From Ferrovibrio sp041906005 (GTDB lineage: Bacteria > Pseudomonadota > Alphaproteobacteria > Ferrovibrionales > Ferrovibrionaceae), in contig NZ_JAYRJY010000001.1 of the NCBI RefSeq assembly GCF_041906005.1, forward strand, positions 744,001-808,000: 64,000 bases of DNA. Reading direction: 5' to 3'. The stretch's first letter is position 1. Each line of letters begins with the position of its first letter. Shown piece by piece: positions 16,520 through 25,513 of the stretch. Under the pieces are notes generated by a model, which saw only the letters and a list, made by a program, of their open reading frames with translations, did no database searches and was not told the DNA's origin. Position numbers and translations under genes: made by a program.

Positions 16520-17649
16520 CGCAATCGGGTCGGGCTCAGGTCCTGCTCGGTCACGCCGAGATCGAGGATATCCTGCGGCAAAGTCCGGCCCGATGCCAGC
16601 GCCCCGGCCACGCGGCTCATCGCCGCCGAGGTCTGGATACCGTAACCGCCCTGGGCGGCCAGCCAGAAGAACCCCGGCGCGGCGGCATCGAAGCCGGCGA
16701 CCACGGTACGGTCGGACACGAAGCTGCGCAGGCCGGCCCATTTCGCCGCCAGCCTTCGCACCTGCAGCGTCGTGGCGGTTTCCAGCCGGTCGATAGCGAT
16801 GGCGATATCCATCTCGTCGGGCTGGGCATCGCAGGGATCGCTGTCGGTCTCGTCGCAGGGTGACAGCAGGATGCGGCCGGCATCGGGCTTGAAATACCAT
16901 TCCTCGTCGGCATCGATCACCATCGGCCAGCGATGGATGTCGGTCCCGGCGGGCGGATCGAAGGTCACTGCTGTACGCCGTTTCGGCTTCAGGCCGATCG
17001 GCGGCACCCCGGCCATCCAGGCGATCGCATCGGCCCAGGCACCGGCCGCGTTGATCACCACCGGCGCGCTGAAACTGCCCTGGGTGGTCTCGACCTGCCA
17101 GTCACTCCCGGCGCGCCCCACCCCCTTCACCTCGGCATCGGTGACCATGCGGCCGCCGGCCGCCGTCATGCCGCGCAGCAGGCCACGATGCAGGGCATGC
17201 ACCTCGATATCCATGGCATCGGGTTCAAACAGCGCCCCGCCGCTGGCGGCTTCCGGCCGCATCACCGGCATCAGCGCCAGCGCTTCGGCCGCAGTCAGCC
17301 GGCGCACGCTGGGCACCAGCCTGTGCATGTCGGCGAAAGCTTCGTCCAGATGCGGGGCCTGCTGTTCGCTGCCGATATGCAGTGCGCCGCGCGGCGTGAG
17401 GATCGGCACGTCGGTAAAACCCGCCGGCGGATTCATCAGGAAATCGCGGCTGGCCACCGTAAGCGCGCGGATTGGCGCATTGCCATAGGTCTCGGCGAAC
17501 AGGGCTGCCGAGCGGCCGGTGGTGTGATAGCCGGGCTGGCTCTCGCGCTCCAGCAGGACAACGCTTTTGCCATCACGCGCCAGCGCATAACCGGCGCCAG
17601 CGCCGGCAATACCGCCACCGACAATCACCACATCGCAACGCTCGCTCAT
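16516..17649 (-). CDS. FAD-dependent D-amino-acid dehydrogenase, DauA-like
   Basis: A 376-residue flavoprotein of the DAO family. The FAD-binding GGGIAGAGAGYALA lies near the N-terminus, then LLERESQPGYHTTGRSAA. NPPAGF, the AAGAWADAIAWMAGVPPIGLKPKRR block and the C-terminal AGLRSFVSDRTVVAGFD and GFFWLAAQGGYGIQTSAAM follow. From memory this order is very close to Pseudomonas D-arginine dehydrogenase DauA, which oxidises D-amino acids to 2-oxo acids with a quinone or similar acceptor. The exact substrate is inferred. The ATG at 17649 is chosen over 17739 because FAD-fold homology begins there. It overlaps the molybdopterin oxidoreductase by 4 bp. Confidence 0.82.
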   Translation of the reverse strand: MSERCDVVIVGGGIAGAGAGYALARDGKSVVLLERESQPGYHTTGRSAALFAETYGNAPIRALTVASRDFLMNPPAGFTDVPILTPRGALHIGSEQQAPHLDEAFADMHRLVPSVRRLTAAEALALMPVMRPEAASGGALFEPDAMDIEVHALHRGLLRGMTAAGGRMVTDAEVKGVGRAGSDWQVETTQGSFSAPVVINAAGAWADAIAWMAGVPPIGLKPKRRTAVTFDPPAGTDIHRWPMVIDADEEWYFKPDAGRILLSPCDETDSDPCDAQPDEMDIAIAIDRLETATTLQVRRLAAKWAGLRSFVSDRTVVAGFDAAAPGFFWLAAQGGYGIQTSAAMSRVAGALASGRTLPQDILDLGVTEQDLSPTRLR

Positions 17650-17771
17650 CGCAATCCTCTTGGTCCGGGGTTCGGCCACGGCGTTCTTTGCGCCGTCGGC
17701 TACGCCCTGACTATAGTGACTGGCGATCCGGCGGACCAATGCCTTGACGGCATGGCGCGATGCTATAGGCG

Positions 17772-19229
17772 TCAGATGCCGCCGAAGCAGAGGTACTTGA
17801 TCTCGACGAAGCTATCGACGCCGTATTTCGAGCCTTCGCGGCCCATGCCTGATTCCTTCACGCCGCCGAAGGGTGCTTCCGCCGTGGAGATCAAGCCTTC
17901 ATTGATGCCGACAATGCCGTATTCCAGTTTCTCGGCCACACGCCAGACCCGGCCGATATCGCGGCTGTAGAAATACGCCGCCAGGCCATACGGCGTGTCA
18001 TTGGCCAGCCGGATTGCTTCTGCCTCATCCTTGAAGCGGAACAACACGGCGACCGGGCCGAAGATTTCTTCCTGTGCGCAGGCCATGCCGGCATTGGCTT
18101 CGGTGATCACGCTGGGCTGATAGAAGGTTCCGCCCAGCTCGTGTCTCGCACCGCCGACCAGCACCTTAGCCCCCTTTGCCTTGGCATCGCCGACCAGACG
18201 CTCCACCTTGTCCAGCGCGTCCTGATTGATCAGCGGCCCCTGATTGACGCCTTCGGTGAAGCCGGGCCCGGTCTTCAGCTTTTTCACCGCCTCGGCCAGC
18301 CTGGCCGCGAAGGCATCATAGATGCCATCCTGCACGAACAGGCGGTTGGCGCAGACGCAGGTCTGACCGGTATTGCGATATTTCGAGATCATGGCGCCGG
18401 CAATGGCGGCATCGATATCGGCATCATCGAATACGATGAAGGGTGCGTTGCCGCCCAGCTCCAGCGACAGCTTCTTCAACGTGTCTGCGCTCTGGCGCAT
18501 CAGGATTTTACCGACCTCGGTGGAGCCGGTGAAGGAGACCTTGCGCACCTTCGGGTTGGTCGTGAGTTCGATGCCAACGCCCGGGCCGTCCATGGTGGTG
18601 ACAACGTTGAACACGCCTTTCGGGATGCCGGCCTCTTCGGCCAACCGGGCGAGCGCCAGCGCGCAGAGCGGCGTATCTTCAGCCGGTTTCACCACCACCG
18701 GACAGCCAGCCGCCAGTGCCGGCGCGACCTTGCGGGTGATCATGGCGACCGGAAAATTCCATGGCGTGATCGCCGCCACCACGCCGATCGGCTGCTTGAT
18801 CACCACGATGCGCTTGTCGGGGGCATGAGCCGGGATCACATCGCCATAGATGCGGCGGCCTTCCTCGGCGAACCATTCGACGAAGCTGGCGCCATAGACC
18901 ACTTCACCTTTCGCTTCGGCCAGCGGCTTGCCCTGTTCCAGCGTCATCAGCGCGCCGAGATCATCCTGGTTCTGCAGGATCAGGTCGTACCATTTGCGCA
19001 ACACGGCGGCGCGCTGCTTGGCCGTCAGGCCCGCCCAGGCCGGCCAGGCGGCATGGGCGGCATCGATGGCACGCTTGGCTTCGGCGCGCCCCATATCGGG
19101 AACTTCGGCAATCACGCTGCCATCGGCGGGATTGCCGACCTTGAAGGTCTTGCCGCTATCGGCATTCACCCAGGCGCCGTCGATATAGGCCTGACGACGC
19201 AACAGGTCGGCATGTTTCAGATGGGTCAC
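17772..19229 (-). CDS. gabD: NAD(P)-dependent succinate-semialdehyde dehydrogenase
   Basis: Aldehyde dehydrogenase family, 485 residues, full length. NAD-binding TPWNFPVAMITRK, the general base in LELGGNAP, the nucleophile C291 in NTGQTCVCANR and EEIFGPVAVLFRF are all present. The sequence follows the GabD subfamily, which oxidises succinate semialdehyde to succinate. It may also accept 2-oxoglutarate semialdehyde or glutarate semialdehyde, as relatives do. That would matter here because the uronate locus at 27.6-31.3 kb lacks its own semialdehyde dehydrogenase. It follows the alcohol dehydrogenase gene by 91 bp on the same strand. Confidence 0.9.
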   Translation of the reverse strand: MTHLKHADLLRRQAYIDGAWVNADSGKTFKVGNPADGSVIAEVPDMGRAEAKRAIDAAHAAWPAWAGLTAKQRAAVLRKWYDLILQNQDDLGALMTLEQGKPLAEAKGEVVYGASFVEWFAEEGRRIYGDVIPAHAPDKRIVVIKQPIGVVAAITPWNFPVAMITRKVAPALAAGCPVVVKPAEDTPLCALALARLAEEAGIPKGVFNVVTTMDGPGVGIELTTNPKVRKVSFTGSTEVGKILMRQSADTLKKLSLELGGNAPFIVFDDADIDAAIAGAMISKYRNTGQTCVCANRLFVQDGIYDAFAARLAEAVKKLKTGPGFTEGVNQGPLINQDALDKVERLVGDAKAKGAKVLVGGARHELGGTFYQPSVITEANAGMACAQEEIFGPVAVLFRFKDEAEAIRLANDTPYGLAAYFYSRDIGRVWRVAEKLEYGIVGINEGLISTAEAPFGGVKESGMGREGSKYGVDSFVEIKYLCFGGI

Positions 19230-19320
19230 GGCAATCCTCCCTCAGGCATTCCGGGCAGGCGACCTGCCCGCTGCGAAAGCCAGAGGATTCCCCAATCCGC
19301 TGGCCGAGGCAAGGCAGGCG

Positions 19321-20313
19321 CTATGCGCTTTCCGTGACCAGAACGGCCGCTCCCTGCAATCTTCCGGCGCGCAGATCGTCCAATGCCCGGTTGGCATCCT
19401 GCAGCGCATAGGGCACCGGATGCGTGCGCACGGGAATCAGGGGCGCCAGAGCCAGGAAATCGATGGCGTCCTGCCGCGTGAGATTGGCGACCGACTTCAC
19501 CATGCGTTCGCCCCACAGCAAATGATAGGGAAAAGCCGGAATGTCGCTCATGTGGATGCCGGCGCAGATCACCCGGCCGCCCTTGCGCACCGCTTTCAGT
19601 GCCGTGGGCACCAGATTGCCGACCGGCGCGAAGATGATCGCTGCATCCAAGGGCTCCGGTGGCAAGGCATCGGATGGCCCGGCCCAGACGGCGCCGAGCC
19701 GCCGGGCGAAATCCTGTGCCGCAGCGTCACCCGGCCGGGTGAAGGCGTGAACCCGCATGCCCTGCGCCACCGCCACCTGGATCAGGATATGCGCCGCCGC
19801 ACCAAAGCCATACAGCCCCAGCACAGAGGCCACGCCCGCCATGCGATAGGCGCGATAGCCGATCAGGCCCGCGCAGAGCAGCGGCGCGGCTTCGACATCG
19901 CTGATCCCATCGGGAATGCGGAAGCAATAGCGCTGATCCACCACGGCACGATCGGCATATCCACCGTCAATCTGATAGCCGGTGAACCGTGCCTGGTCGC
20001 AGAGATTCTCTTCACCGGCCAGGCAAAAGCGGCAGGCGCCGCAACTCCAGCCCAGCCAGGGGATACCGACGCGATCACCCAGCGTATAGTCCGACACGCC
20101 TTCGCCAAGCGCGATGACATGGCCGACAATCTCATGCCCCGGCACCAGCGGGTATTTGGCATCGGGTAATTCGCCATCCACGACATGCAGATCGGTGCGG
20201 CAGACGCCGCAAGACCGGACACGGACAACCACCTGACCGGGCCCGGCCTTCGGCTCGGGCAAATCGGTCATCACCAAGGGCCTACCCACGGCCTGCAACA
20301 GCATTGCCCGCAT
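19321..20313 (-). CDS. Zinc-dependent alcohol dehydrogenase family protein
   Basis: Medium-chain dehydrogenase of 330 residues. The catalytic zinc ligands are in CGVCRTDLHVVDG and PGHEIVGHV; the structural zinc Cys set is in CGACRFCLAGEENLC. The Rossmann part has VLGLYGFGAAAHI, a variant of the usual GxGxxG. It is of the AdhA-like group that reduces aldehydes or oxidises alcohols; the substrate is unknown. The ATG at 20313 is preferred to the one at 20355 because the family start MRAMLLQA begins there. It is the first gene of a minus-strand run that ends with gabD and faces the divergent host-attachment gene. Confidence 0.85.
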   Translation of the reverse strand: MRAMLLQAVGRPLVMTDLPEPKAGPGQVVVRVRSCGVCRTDLHVVDGELPDAKYPLVPGHEIVGHVIALGEGVSDYTLGDRVGIPWLGWSCGACRFCLAGEENLCDQARFTGYQIDGGYADRAVVDQRYCFRIPDGISDVEAAPLLCAGLIGYRAYRMAGVASVLGLYGFGAAAHILIQVAVAQGMRVHAFTRPGDAAAQDFARRLGAVWAGPSDALPPEPLDAAIIFAPVGNLVPTALKAVRKGGRVICAGIHMSDIPAFPYHLLWGERMVKSVANLTRQDAIDFLALAPLIPVRTHPVPYALQDANRALDDLRAGRLQGAAVLVTESA

Positions 20314-20430
20314 CACTGGCCTCCGTGTGAATATGCTAACGTTGCCCGCCGACAATCGTTTTGACGCACATCAACCCGCAACGGCCAGGATTATGGCAGC
20401 CTGATGATCCTGCACACGAGGAGAACCGCC

Positions 20431-20889
20431 ATGGCCTTCCAGCTTCCGATCCCGACCTGGATTTTGGTGACCGACGCAAGTCAGGCCCATGTCTATGAAA
20501 TCGCCAGTCTGGCGGGGCCGCTGAAAGCCGTATCCGGGCTGGACATGACAGCCGCCGACACGCACGGATTCTCGCGCGACCTGAAAAGCGACAGGCCCGG
20601 CCGCGCCTTCGCCAGTACCGGACAGCGCTCGGCGATGGAACCACGTCATGACCCGCACCAGATGGCCGAGGACAAGTTTGCCAGAAGCGTGGCCGAACGG
20701 CTGAACCATGCCTGCGGGGAAAAGCTGTTCGCCCAACTGGTGGTGATCGCTCCGCCGCGGATGCTGGGCGTATTGCGGGAGGAGTTCAATGCCGCCGTCC
20801 GCAAGCTGATTGCCGCCGAGATACACAAGGATCTGGTGAAGGCCGACAAGGCCGATATCCTGGCGCATGTCAAAGCGGAACTGAGTTGA
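20431..20889 (+). CDS. Host attachment/baeRF-family protein
   Basis: A 152-residue protein of the family first named for attachment to host cells, now grouped with bacterial release-factor-like (baeRF) domains. Marks are TWILVTDASQAHVYE at the N-terminus, MEPRHDPHQMAEDKFARSVAERL in the middle and LVVIAPPRMLGVLRE near residue 105. No signal peptide is seen, so it is cytoplasmic. The actual role is unsettled. The ATG at 20431 has GAGGAG eight bases upstream. The stop TGA overlaps the TTG start of the next gene in TTGA, so the two are coupled. Confidence 0.75.
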   Translation: MAFQLPIPTWILVTDASQAHVYEIASLAGPLKAVSGLDMTAADTHGFSRDLKSDRPGRAFASTGQRSAMEPRHDPHQMAEDKFARSVAERLNHACGEKLFAQLVVIAPPRMLGVLREEFNAAVRKLIAAEIHKDLVKADKADILAHVKAELS

Positions 20890-21725
20890 GTTCCGCTGTG
20901 TCGATCAGCGACCTGATCTGGATTTTCTTCATCGGCATGGCGCTGCAGCCGATGTTGCGGCAGCGCATCCTGATCATGATGCGGGCCCGCAAGATCATGC
21001 AGTTGCAGCGGCAACGCGGCAGCCAGGTGATCACGTTGGTGCATCGGCAGGAAACCATGCGTCTGCTGGGCTTCCCACTGGTGCGCTACATCGACATTGA
21101 CGACGCCGAAGACGTGATCCGCGTGATCCGCGACACCGATCCGGACATGCCGATCGACATCATCCTGCACACGCCAGGCGGACTGGCCATCGCCACCCTG
21201 CAGATCGCCGCGGCCCTGCGCCGCCATGGCGGACGGGTCACGGCCTTCGTGCCACACCTGGCCATGTCAGGCGGCACGCTGATCGCGCTGGCCGCCGACA
21301 ATATCGTGATGGCCCCGCATGCCATGCTCGGGCCGATCGATCCGCAGGTGGGCGGCTTTCCGGCGGCCTCGGTGGCGCGCGTGCTGCGCGACAAACCAAT
21401 GGCCGAGATCGACGACCAGACCGTGATCCTGGCCGATATCGGCGAGAAGGCGACGCGCCAGCTGCGCACCGCCGCCACGCAACTGCTGGGGCGCCATATG
21501 GATGCTGGCCGAGCGGCCGAACTGGCCGACCAGCTCAGTAAGGGGCAATGGACCCATGATTACCCGATCACCGCCGACGAGGCTGCCAGCCTGGGCCTGC
21601 CGGTGAGCACCGACCTGCCGGTGGAGGTGGCCGACCTGATGGCCCTGTATCCGCAGCCGGTGCGCACGACGCCCAGCGTGGAATACGTGCCGGCGCCGCC
21701 GCGCCGCGAACCGCCACCGCGCTGA
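20886..21725 (+). CDS. SDH_sah-family membrane serine protease (ClpP/SppA fold)
   Basis: A 279-residue protein with one N-terminal membrane segment (IWIFFIGMAL) and a crotonase/ClpP-like core. IILHTPGGLAIATLQIA and the nucleophile region HLAMSGGTLIALAADNIVM match the serine dehydrogenase proteinase (SDH_sah) family; the Ser in AMSGG is the likely nucleophile. The tail is Pro/Arg-rich. Despite the family name these are putative membrane-associated peptidases. The start is a TTG at 20886 overlapping the previous stop; a GTG at 20898 is an alternative. Confidence 0.78.
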   Translation: MSSAVSISDLIWIFFIGMALQPMLRQRILIMMRARKIMQLQRQRGSQVITLVHRQETMRLLGFPLVRYIDIDDAEDVIRVIRDTDPDMPIDIILHTPGGLAIATLQIAAALRRHGGRVTAFVPHLAMSGGTLIALAADNIVMAPHAMLGPIDPQVGGFPAASVARVLRDKPMAEIDDQTVILADIGEKATRQLRTAATQLLGRHMDAGRAAELADQLSKGQWTHDYPITADEAASLGLPVSTDLPVEVADLMALYPQPVRTTPSVEYVPAPPRREPPPR

Positions 21726-21740
21726 ACCGGCGGAACCGGC

Positions 21741-21950
21741 ATGCCTTATGCCAGCAATGCCGACCTGCCGGCCAATCTGCGTGACATCCTGCCGATGCAT
21801 GCGCAGGACATTTTCCGCGCCGCCTTCAACAATGCCTGGCATGACCATGGCGATGACCCCGAGCGCGAGGCCATCGCCCATCGGATCGCCTGGGCCGCGG
21901 TGAAACGGCGTTATCGGAAACTGGGCGGCCGCTGGGTGGAAAAGGACTAG
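21741..21950 (+). CDS. chaB: ChaB-family protein
   Basis: A 69-residue protein with the ChaB domain: PANLRDILPMHAQDIFRAAFNNAW, then AHRIAWAAVKRRY and a C-terminal WVEKD. ChaB is a small protein once linked to cation transport regulation in E. coli; its molecular role is unclear. It lies 15 bp after the SDH_sah gene on the same strand. Its last four bases overlap the end of the convergent ppk2 gene. Confidence 0.82.
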   Translation: MPYASNADLPANLRDILPMHAQDIFRAAFNNAWHDHGDDPEREAIAHRIAWAAVKRRYRKLGGRWVEKD

Positions 21951-22720
21951 GCCGACAGGCGCCCGTCATGCAGGGCGTCCAGATCGAAGGGGAAAACGAC
22001 GCTGCGATCAGGCGCAATCTGCTTCGGCTTCGCCTTGTCGGCGTAATCCAGGCGGCCAAGCAGGTCGCGGATCAGGTTCAGCCGGGCCGTTGGCTTGTGG
22101 TTGGCCCGCACGATGGTCCAGGGCGCCAGGGCGCTGCTGGTCCGCGTCAGCATGGTATCGCGGGCGCGGCTGTAATCCTTCCAGTGTTTCAGCGCCGCAT
22201 TGTCAATCGGGCTGATCTTCCACTGCTTGAGTGGATCGTCACGGCGGGATTGCAGCCGCTGTTTCTGCTCATCCTTGTCGATATCCAGGTAATATTTGAA
22301 AAAACGGATGCCGGAACGCACCAGCAGGTGTTCGAAGATCGGCACCGCATCGAGGAAATCCTCGCAATCCTGCTTGCTGCAGAATCCCATTACCCGTTCG
22401 ACCCCGGCGCGGTTATACCAGCTGCGGTTAAACAGGACGATTTCCCCGCCGGACGGCAGATGCGGCACGTATCGCTGGAAATACCATTGGCTGCGTTCGC
22501 GGTCGGATGGCTTGCCCAGCGCCACCACACGGGTCTCGCGGGGACTCAGATGCTCGGTAATGGCTTTGATCGTGCTGTCCTTGCCGGCGCCGTCCCGCCC
22601 TTCCAGCACGATCAGCACCTTTTCCTCGTGCCTGATCAGATGGCGCTGTAGCTTGACCAGCTCGATCTGCAAGCCACGCAGTGCCGCACGGTATTCGCCG
22701 TTATCCTTTGGCCTGGCCAT
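21947..22720 (-). CDS. ppk2: Polyphosphate kinase 2
   Basis: PPK2 transfers phosphate between polyphosphate and nucleoside diphosphates, often making GTP or ATP from polyphosphate. The 257 residues are a single class I PPK2 domain. The P-loop is LEGRDGAGKDSTI near residue 40, and the lid/Walker B region has LFNRSWYNRAGVERVMGF. RDDPLKQWKISPID and WTIVRANHK complete the family pattern. The pirin gene precedes it on the same strand with a 3-bp gap, so they are probably cotranscribed. Confidence 0.92.
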   Translation of the reverse strand: MARPKDNGEYRAALRGLQIELVKLQRHLIRHEEKVLIVLEGRDGAGKDSTIKAITEHLSPRETRVVALGKPSDRERSQWYFQRYVPHLPSGGEIVLFNRSWYNRAGVERVMGFCSKQDCEDFLDAVPIFEHLLVRSGIRFFKYYLDIDKDEQKQRLQSRRDDPLKQWKISPIDNAALKHWKDYSRARDTMLTRTSSALAPWTIVRANHKPTARLNLIRDLLGRLDYADKAKPKQIAPDRSVVFPFDLDALHDGRLSA

Positions 22721-22723
22721 GGC

Positions 22724-23599
22724 TCAAGCCTCCGGCAGGGGGATGAATTCCGGATCGCCGGGCACCATGACGAAACGGCCGGCGCGCCAGTCGGCCTTGG
22801 CCTGTTCGATCCGCTCTTTCGAAGAGGAAACGAAATTCCACCACAGATGCCGTTCGCCATCCAGCGGCGCGCCACCCAGCAGCATCAGCCGCGCCGGTCC
22901 CTGCGCCGCGATCCGCGGGCGACTGCCTGGCCGCAGCACCAGCATGCTGCCGGCCTCATACCGCTCGCCGTCCAACATCACCACGCCAATGGCGACATAG
23001 ACGGCCCGTTCCTCGTAGTCCTCGGGCAGCGGCAACACCGCCTCATCGTCCAGCACCGCGTCGAGATAGAACATCGGTGCGAAAGTCTGCACCGGCGACA
23101 CCGCGCCAAAGGCCTTCCCTGCGATCAGACGCATCCTGGCTCCGGGCAGTTCGACCTCGGGCAGGCCGGCGGCCGGGTAATGCCGGAAATCCGGCGCGGT
23201 TTCTTCATGTGCCTGCGGAAGCGCCAGCCAGGACTGGATGCCATGCAGGGCCGAGCCGCTGCGGCGCAGTTCGTCGCGGGTCCGTTCGGAATGCACGATG
23301 CCCCGCCCCGCCACCATCCAGTTCACGTCACCGGGGCGGATGGGCTGCACCACGCCCAGGCTGTCGCGATGCATGATTTCGCCCTCGAACAGATAGGTTA
23401 CCGTGGCGAGGCCGATATGGGGATGCGGGCGCACATCGAGGCCGTGGCCGGGCGCGAAATCGGCCGGACCCATATGATCGAGGAAAACGAAGGGGCCGAC
23501 ATGCCGCCGCTTCGCATAGGGCAGGATGCGCCGCACCATGAATCCCTCGCCCAGGTCGCGGCTGCGTGGTGTGATGACTAGATCGACGGCTTCGGGCAT
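22724..23599 (-). CDS. Pirin-family cupin protein
   Basis: A 291-residue bicupin of the pirin family. The metal site is in HPHIGLATVTYLFEGEIMHRDSLG, followed by MVAGRGIVHSERT. Bacterial pirins include quercetinases and putative redox sensors; the role of this one is unknown. The C-terminal part (GERHLWWNFVSSSKERIEQAK) is the usual pirin C-domain. It heads a short unit with ppk2. Confidence 0.88.
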   Translation of the reverse strand: MPEAVDLVITPRSRDLGEGFMVRRILPYAKRRHVGPFVFLDHMGPADFAPGHGLDVRPHPHIGLATVTYLFEGEIMHRDSLGVVQPIRPGDVNWMVAGRGIVHSERTRDELRRSGSALHGIQSWLALPQAHEETAPDFRHYPAAGLPEVELPGARMRLIAGKAFGAVSPVQTFAPMFYLDAVLDDEAVLPLPEDYEERAVYVAIGVVMLDGERYEAGSMLVLRPGSRPRIAAQGPARLMLLGGAPLDGERHLWWNFVSSSKERIEQAKADWRAGRFVMVPGDPEFIPLPEA

Positions 23600-23692
23600 G
23601 ACCGCACCTCCGCCGCCAGACTAGCGCGGGATGCCTGCGAGCCCAACCCTCTTGATCGCCCGCCCCTGCTTGATCGCCCCTGCTTGATCGCC

Positions 23693-24982
23693 TCAGTGGT
23701 GACCGAGGAAATAATCGGGCAGGAACTGCGAGAAGGCCGGCACGTATGTGACCAGGAACAGGGCCGCGATCAGGGCGCCATAGAAGGGCCAGATCGTGCG
23801 CATCACCGTGCCGATGGAAACCCCGCCGATGGCACAGCCAACGAATTGCGTGGTACCGACCGGCGGCGTGTTCAGTCCCAGTGCGCAGTTGATCAGCATC
23901 AGCATGCCGAACTGTACCGGCCCCATGCCGTATTGCATGCAGATCGGCAGGAAAATCGGCGTGCAGATCAGAATGGTGGCGGCCATATCCAGGAAGGTGC
24001 CCAGCACGAACAGGATCACATTCACCAGCAGGAAAATCATCCAGGGGGACGTCGTGACGCTGCTGAGCGCCTGCCCGGTCAGATCGGCCACGCTGTAGAG
24101 GCTGATCAGGTAACCGAAGGTATTCGACACGCCGATCAGCAGCAGCACGATGCCGGTGGTCTTGACCGCCTTGGCGGCCGCCTTGATCAGGTGCTCCCAT
24201 TTCAGCGAGCGATACAGCAGGGTCGCCAGCAGGATCGCATAGATCACGGCGATGGCCGCCGATTCCGTGGCGGTGAACACGCCGGAGAGAATGCCGGTGA
24301 TGATGATCACCACCACGAACAGGCCGGGAATGGCGGCCGCGGCCGAGCGGGCCACGGCGTTCCAGCCCGGGAACACCCCGGCCGGGTAGCCACGCCGGAT
24401 CGCCACCAGATAGGCGGCCACCAGCATGCAGATGGTAAGCAGCACGGCCGGGATCATGCCGGCCAGGATCAGCGCGGCGATCGAGACCTTGCCGCCGGCG
24501 GCCAGCGAATAGATGATCATGTTGTGACTGGTCGGCATCAGGGCGCCGACCAGCGAGGCATGCGTGGTGACGTTGACGGCGTAATCGGCGTCGTAGCCTT
24601 CCTTTTTCATCATCGGGATCATCACCGCGCCCATGGCCGAAACGTCGGCCACCGGCGATCCGGACACGCCGCCGAACAGGGTGCAGGCCACGACATTCGA
24701 CATGCCGAGCCCGCCACGGATATGCCCGATCAGGTTCTTGGCAAACTGCACGATGCGGTCGGCCACGCCGCCATAGAGCATCAGCTCACCGGCGAAGATG
24801 AAGAACGGGATCGCCAGGAAGGAGAAGATGTTCATACCTGCCGTCATGCGCTGGAACACCACGGCGAGCGGCAGGCCCTCGTAGAGGATGGTGGCGACGG
24901 CGGACAGGCCGATCGAGAACGCGACCGGCACACCGAGGACGAGGAAACCGAAGAAGCTGACAGCCAGGATGATCAATGCCAT
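23693..24982 (-). CDS. TRAP transporter large permease (DctM) of the uronate locus
   Basis: The 429-residue, 12-segment channel subunit of a tripartite ATP-independent periplasmic transporter. Typical marks are VPVAFSIGLSA at the start, FFIFAGELMLYGGVADRI, GGVSGSPVADVSAMGAVMIPMM, and GTFLDMAATILICTPIFLPI near the C-terminus. It uses an ion gradient to import organic acids passed from the binding protein. It overlaps the small permease gene by 10 bp. Location next to kdgD-udh suggests that it imports galacturonate or glucuronate. Confidence 0.92.
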   Translation of the reverse strand: MALIILAVSFFGFLVLGVPVAFSIGLSAVATILYEGLPLAVVFQRMTAGMNIFSFLAIPFFIFAGELMLYGGVADRIVQFAKNLIGHIRGGLGMSNVVACTLFGGVSGSPVADVSAMGAVMIPMMKKEGYDADYAVNVTTHASLVGALMPTSHNMIIYSLAAGGKVSIAALILAGMIPAVLLTICMLVAAYLVAIRRGYPAGVFPGWNAVARSAAAAIPGLFVVVIIITGILSGVFTATESAAIAVIYAILLATLLYRSLKWEHLIKAAAKAVKTTGIVLLLIGVSNTFGYLISLYSVADLTGQALSSVTTSPWMIFLLVNVILFVLGTFLDMAATILICTPIFLPICMQYGMGPVQFGMLMLINCALGLNTPPVGTTQFVGCAIGGVSIGTVMRTIWPFYGALIAALFLVTYVPAFSQFLPDYFLGHH

Positions 24983-25473
24983 GAGGGGCGGACCTCTTCG
25001 CCCGCGAGCAGGGCGAGAATATGTTCGAGCGAGAACAGCGCAATCAGACCGCCGGCGATCGACAGCGGCAGATGGTTGAGGCCTTCAGGCAGGCCCAGTG
25101 TGGGTATCTTGTAGGCCATCACGGAATCGGCCAGCAGCCAGGCATTCCAGCCCATGACCAGGCCAAAACAGGCCACCAGCAGATGGATCAGGATTTCCAC
25201 CCAGATGCGGTGCCGCTCGGGCAGGATCATGACAAATACGGATTCAAGGCCGATATGCCCGGCGTCGCGCACTCCGACCGCGGCACCGAACATGGTGACA
25301 TACAGCACCAGAACCAGCGCGAGGCTTTCGGCCCAGGTCGGCGTGTCATTCAGCACATAACGGCCGAAGACCTGATAGGCGACCACCGCGACGATGCCGA
25401 GCAGCCCGATAACGGCGACATACATGCAAAGCCGGGAGATCCAGGCGTTGATGGGACTGAGCCAGCGCAGCAT
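24973..25473 (-). CDS. TRAP transporter small permease (DctQ) of the uronate locus
   Basis: A 166-residue membrane protein with four hydrophobic segments, the usual DctQ length. VAYQVFGRYVLNDTPTWAESLA is the family signature around residues 28-50, followed by LYVTMFGAAVGVRDAGHIGLE. It partners the DctM gene that it overlaps by 10 bp and the binding-protein gene 40 bp upstream. Confidence 0.9.
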   Translation of the reverse strand: MLRWLSPINAWISRLCMYVAVIGLLGIVAVVAYQVFGRYVLNDTPTWAESLALVLVLYVTMFGAAVGVRDAGHIGLESVFVMILPERHRIWVEILIHLLVACFGLVMGWNAWLLADSVMAYKIPTLGLPEGLNHLPLSIAGGLIALFSLEHILALLAGEEVRPSWH

Positions 25474-25513
25474 GGATACTCCCGGTTCTTCGCGTTACAG
25501 GACTTGGAATGCG

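Noticed and set aside
23684..25114. 476-codon His/Asp/Gln-rich frame on the plus strand
   Set aside because: It is the exact antisense of the TRAP permease genes and has the typical shadow composition.
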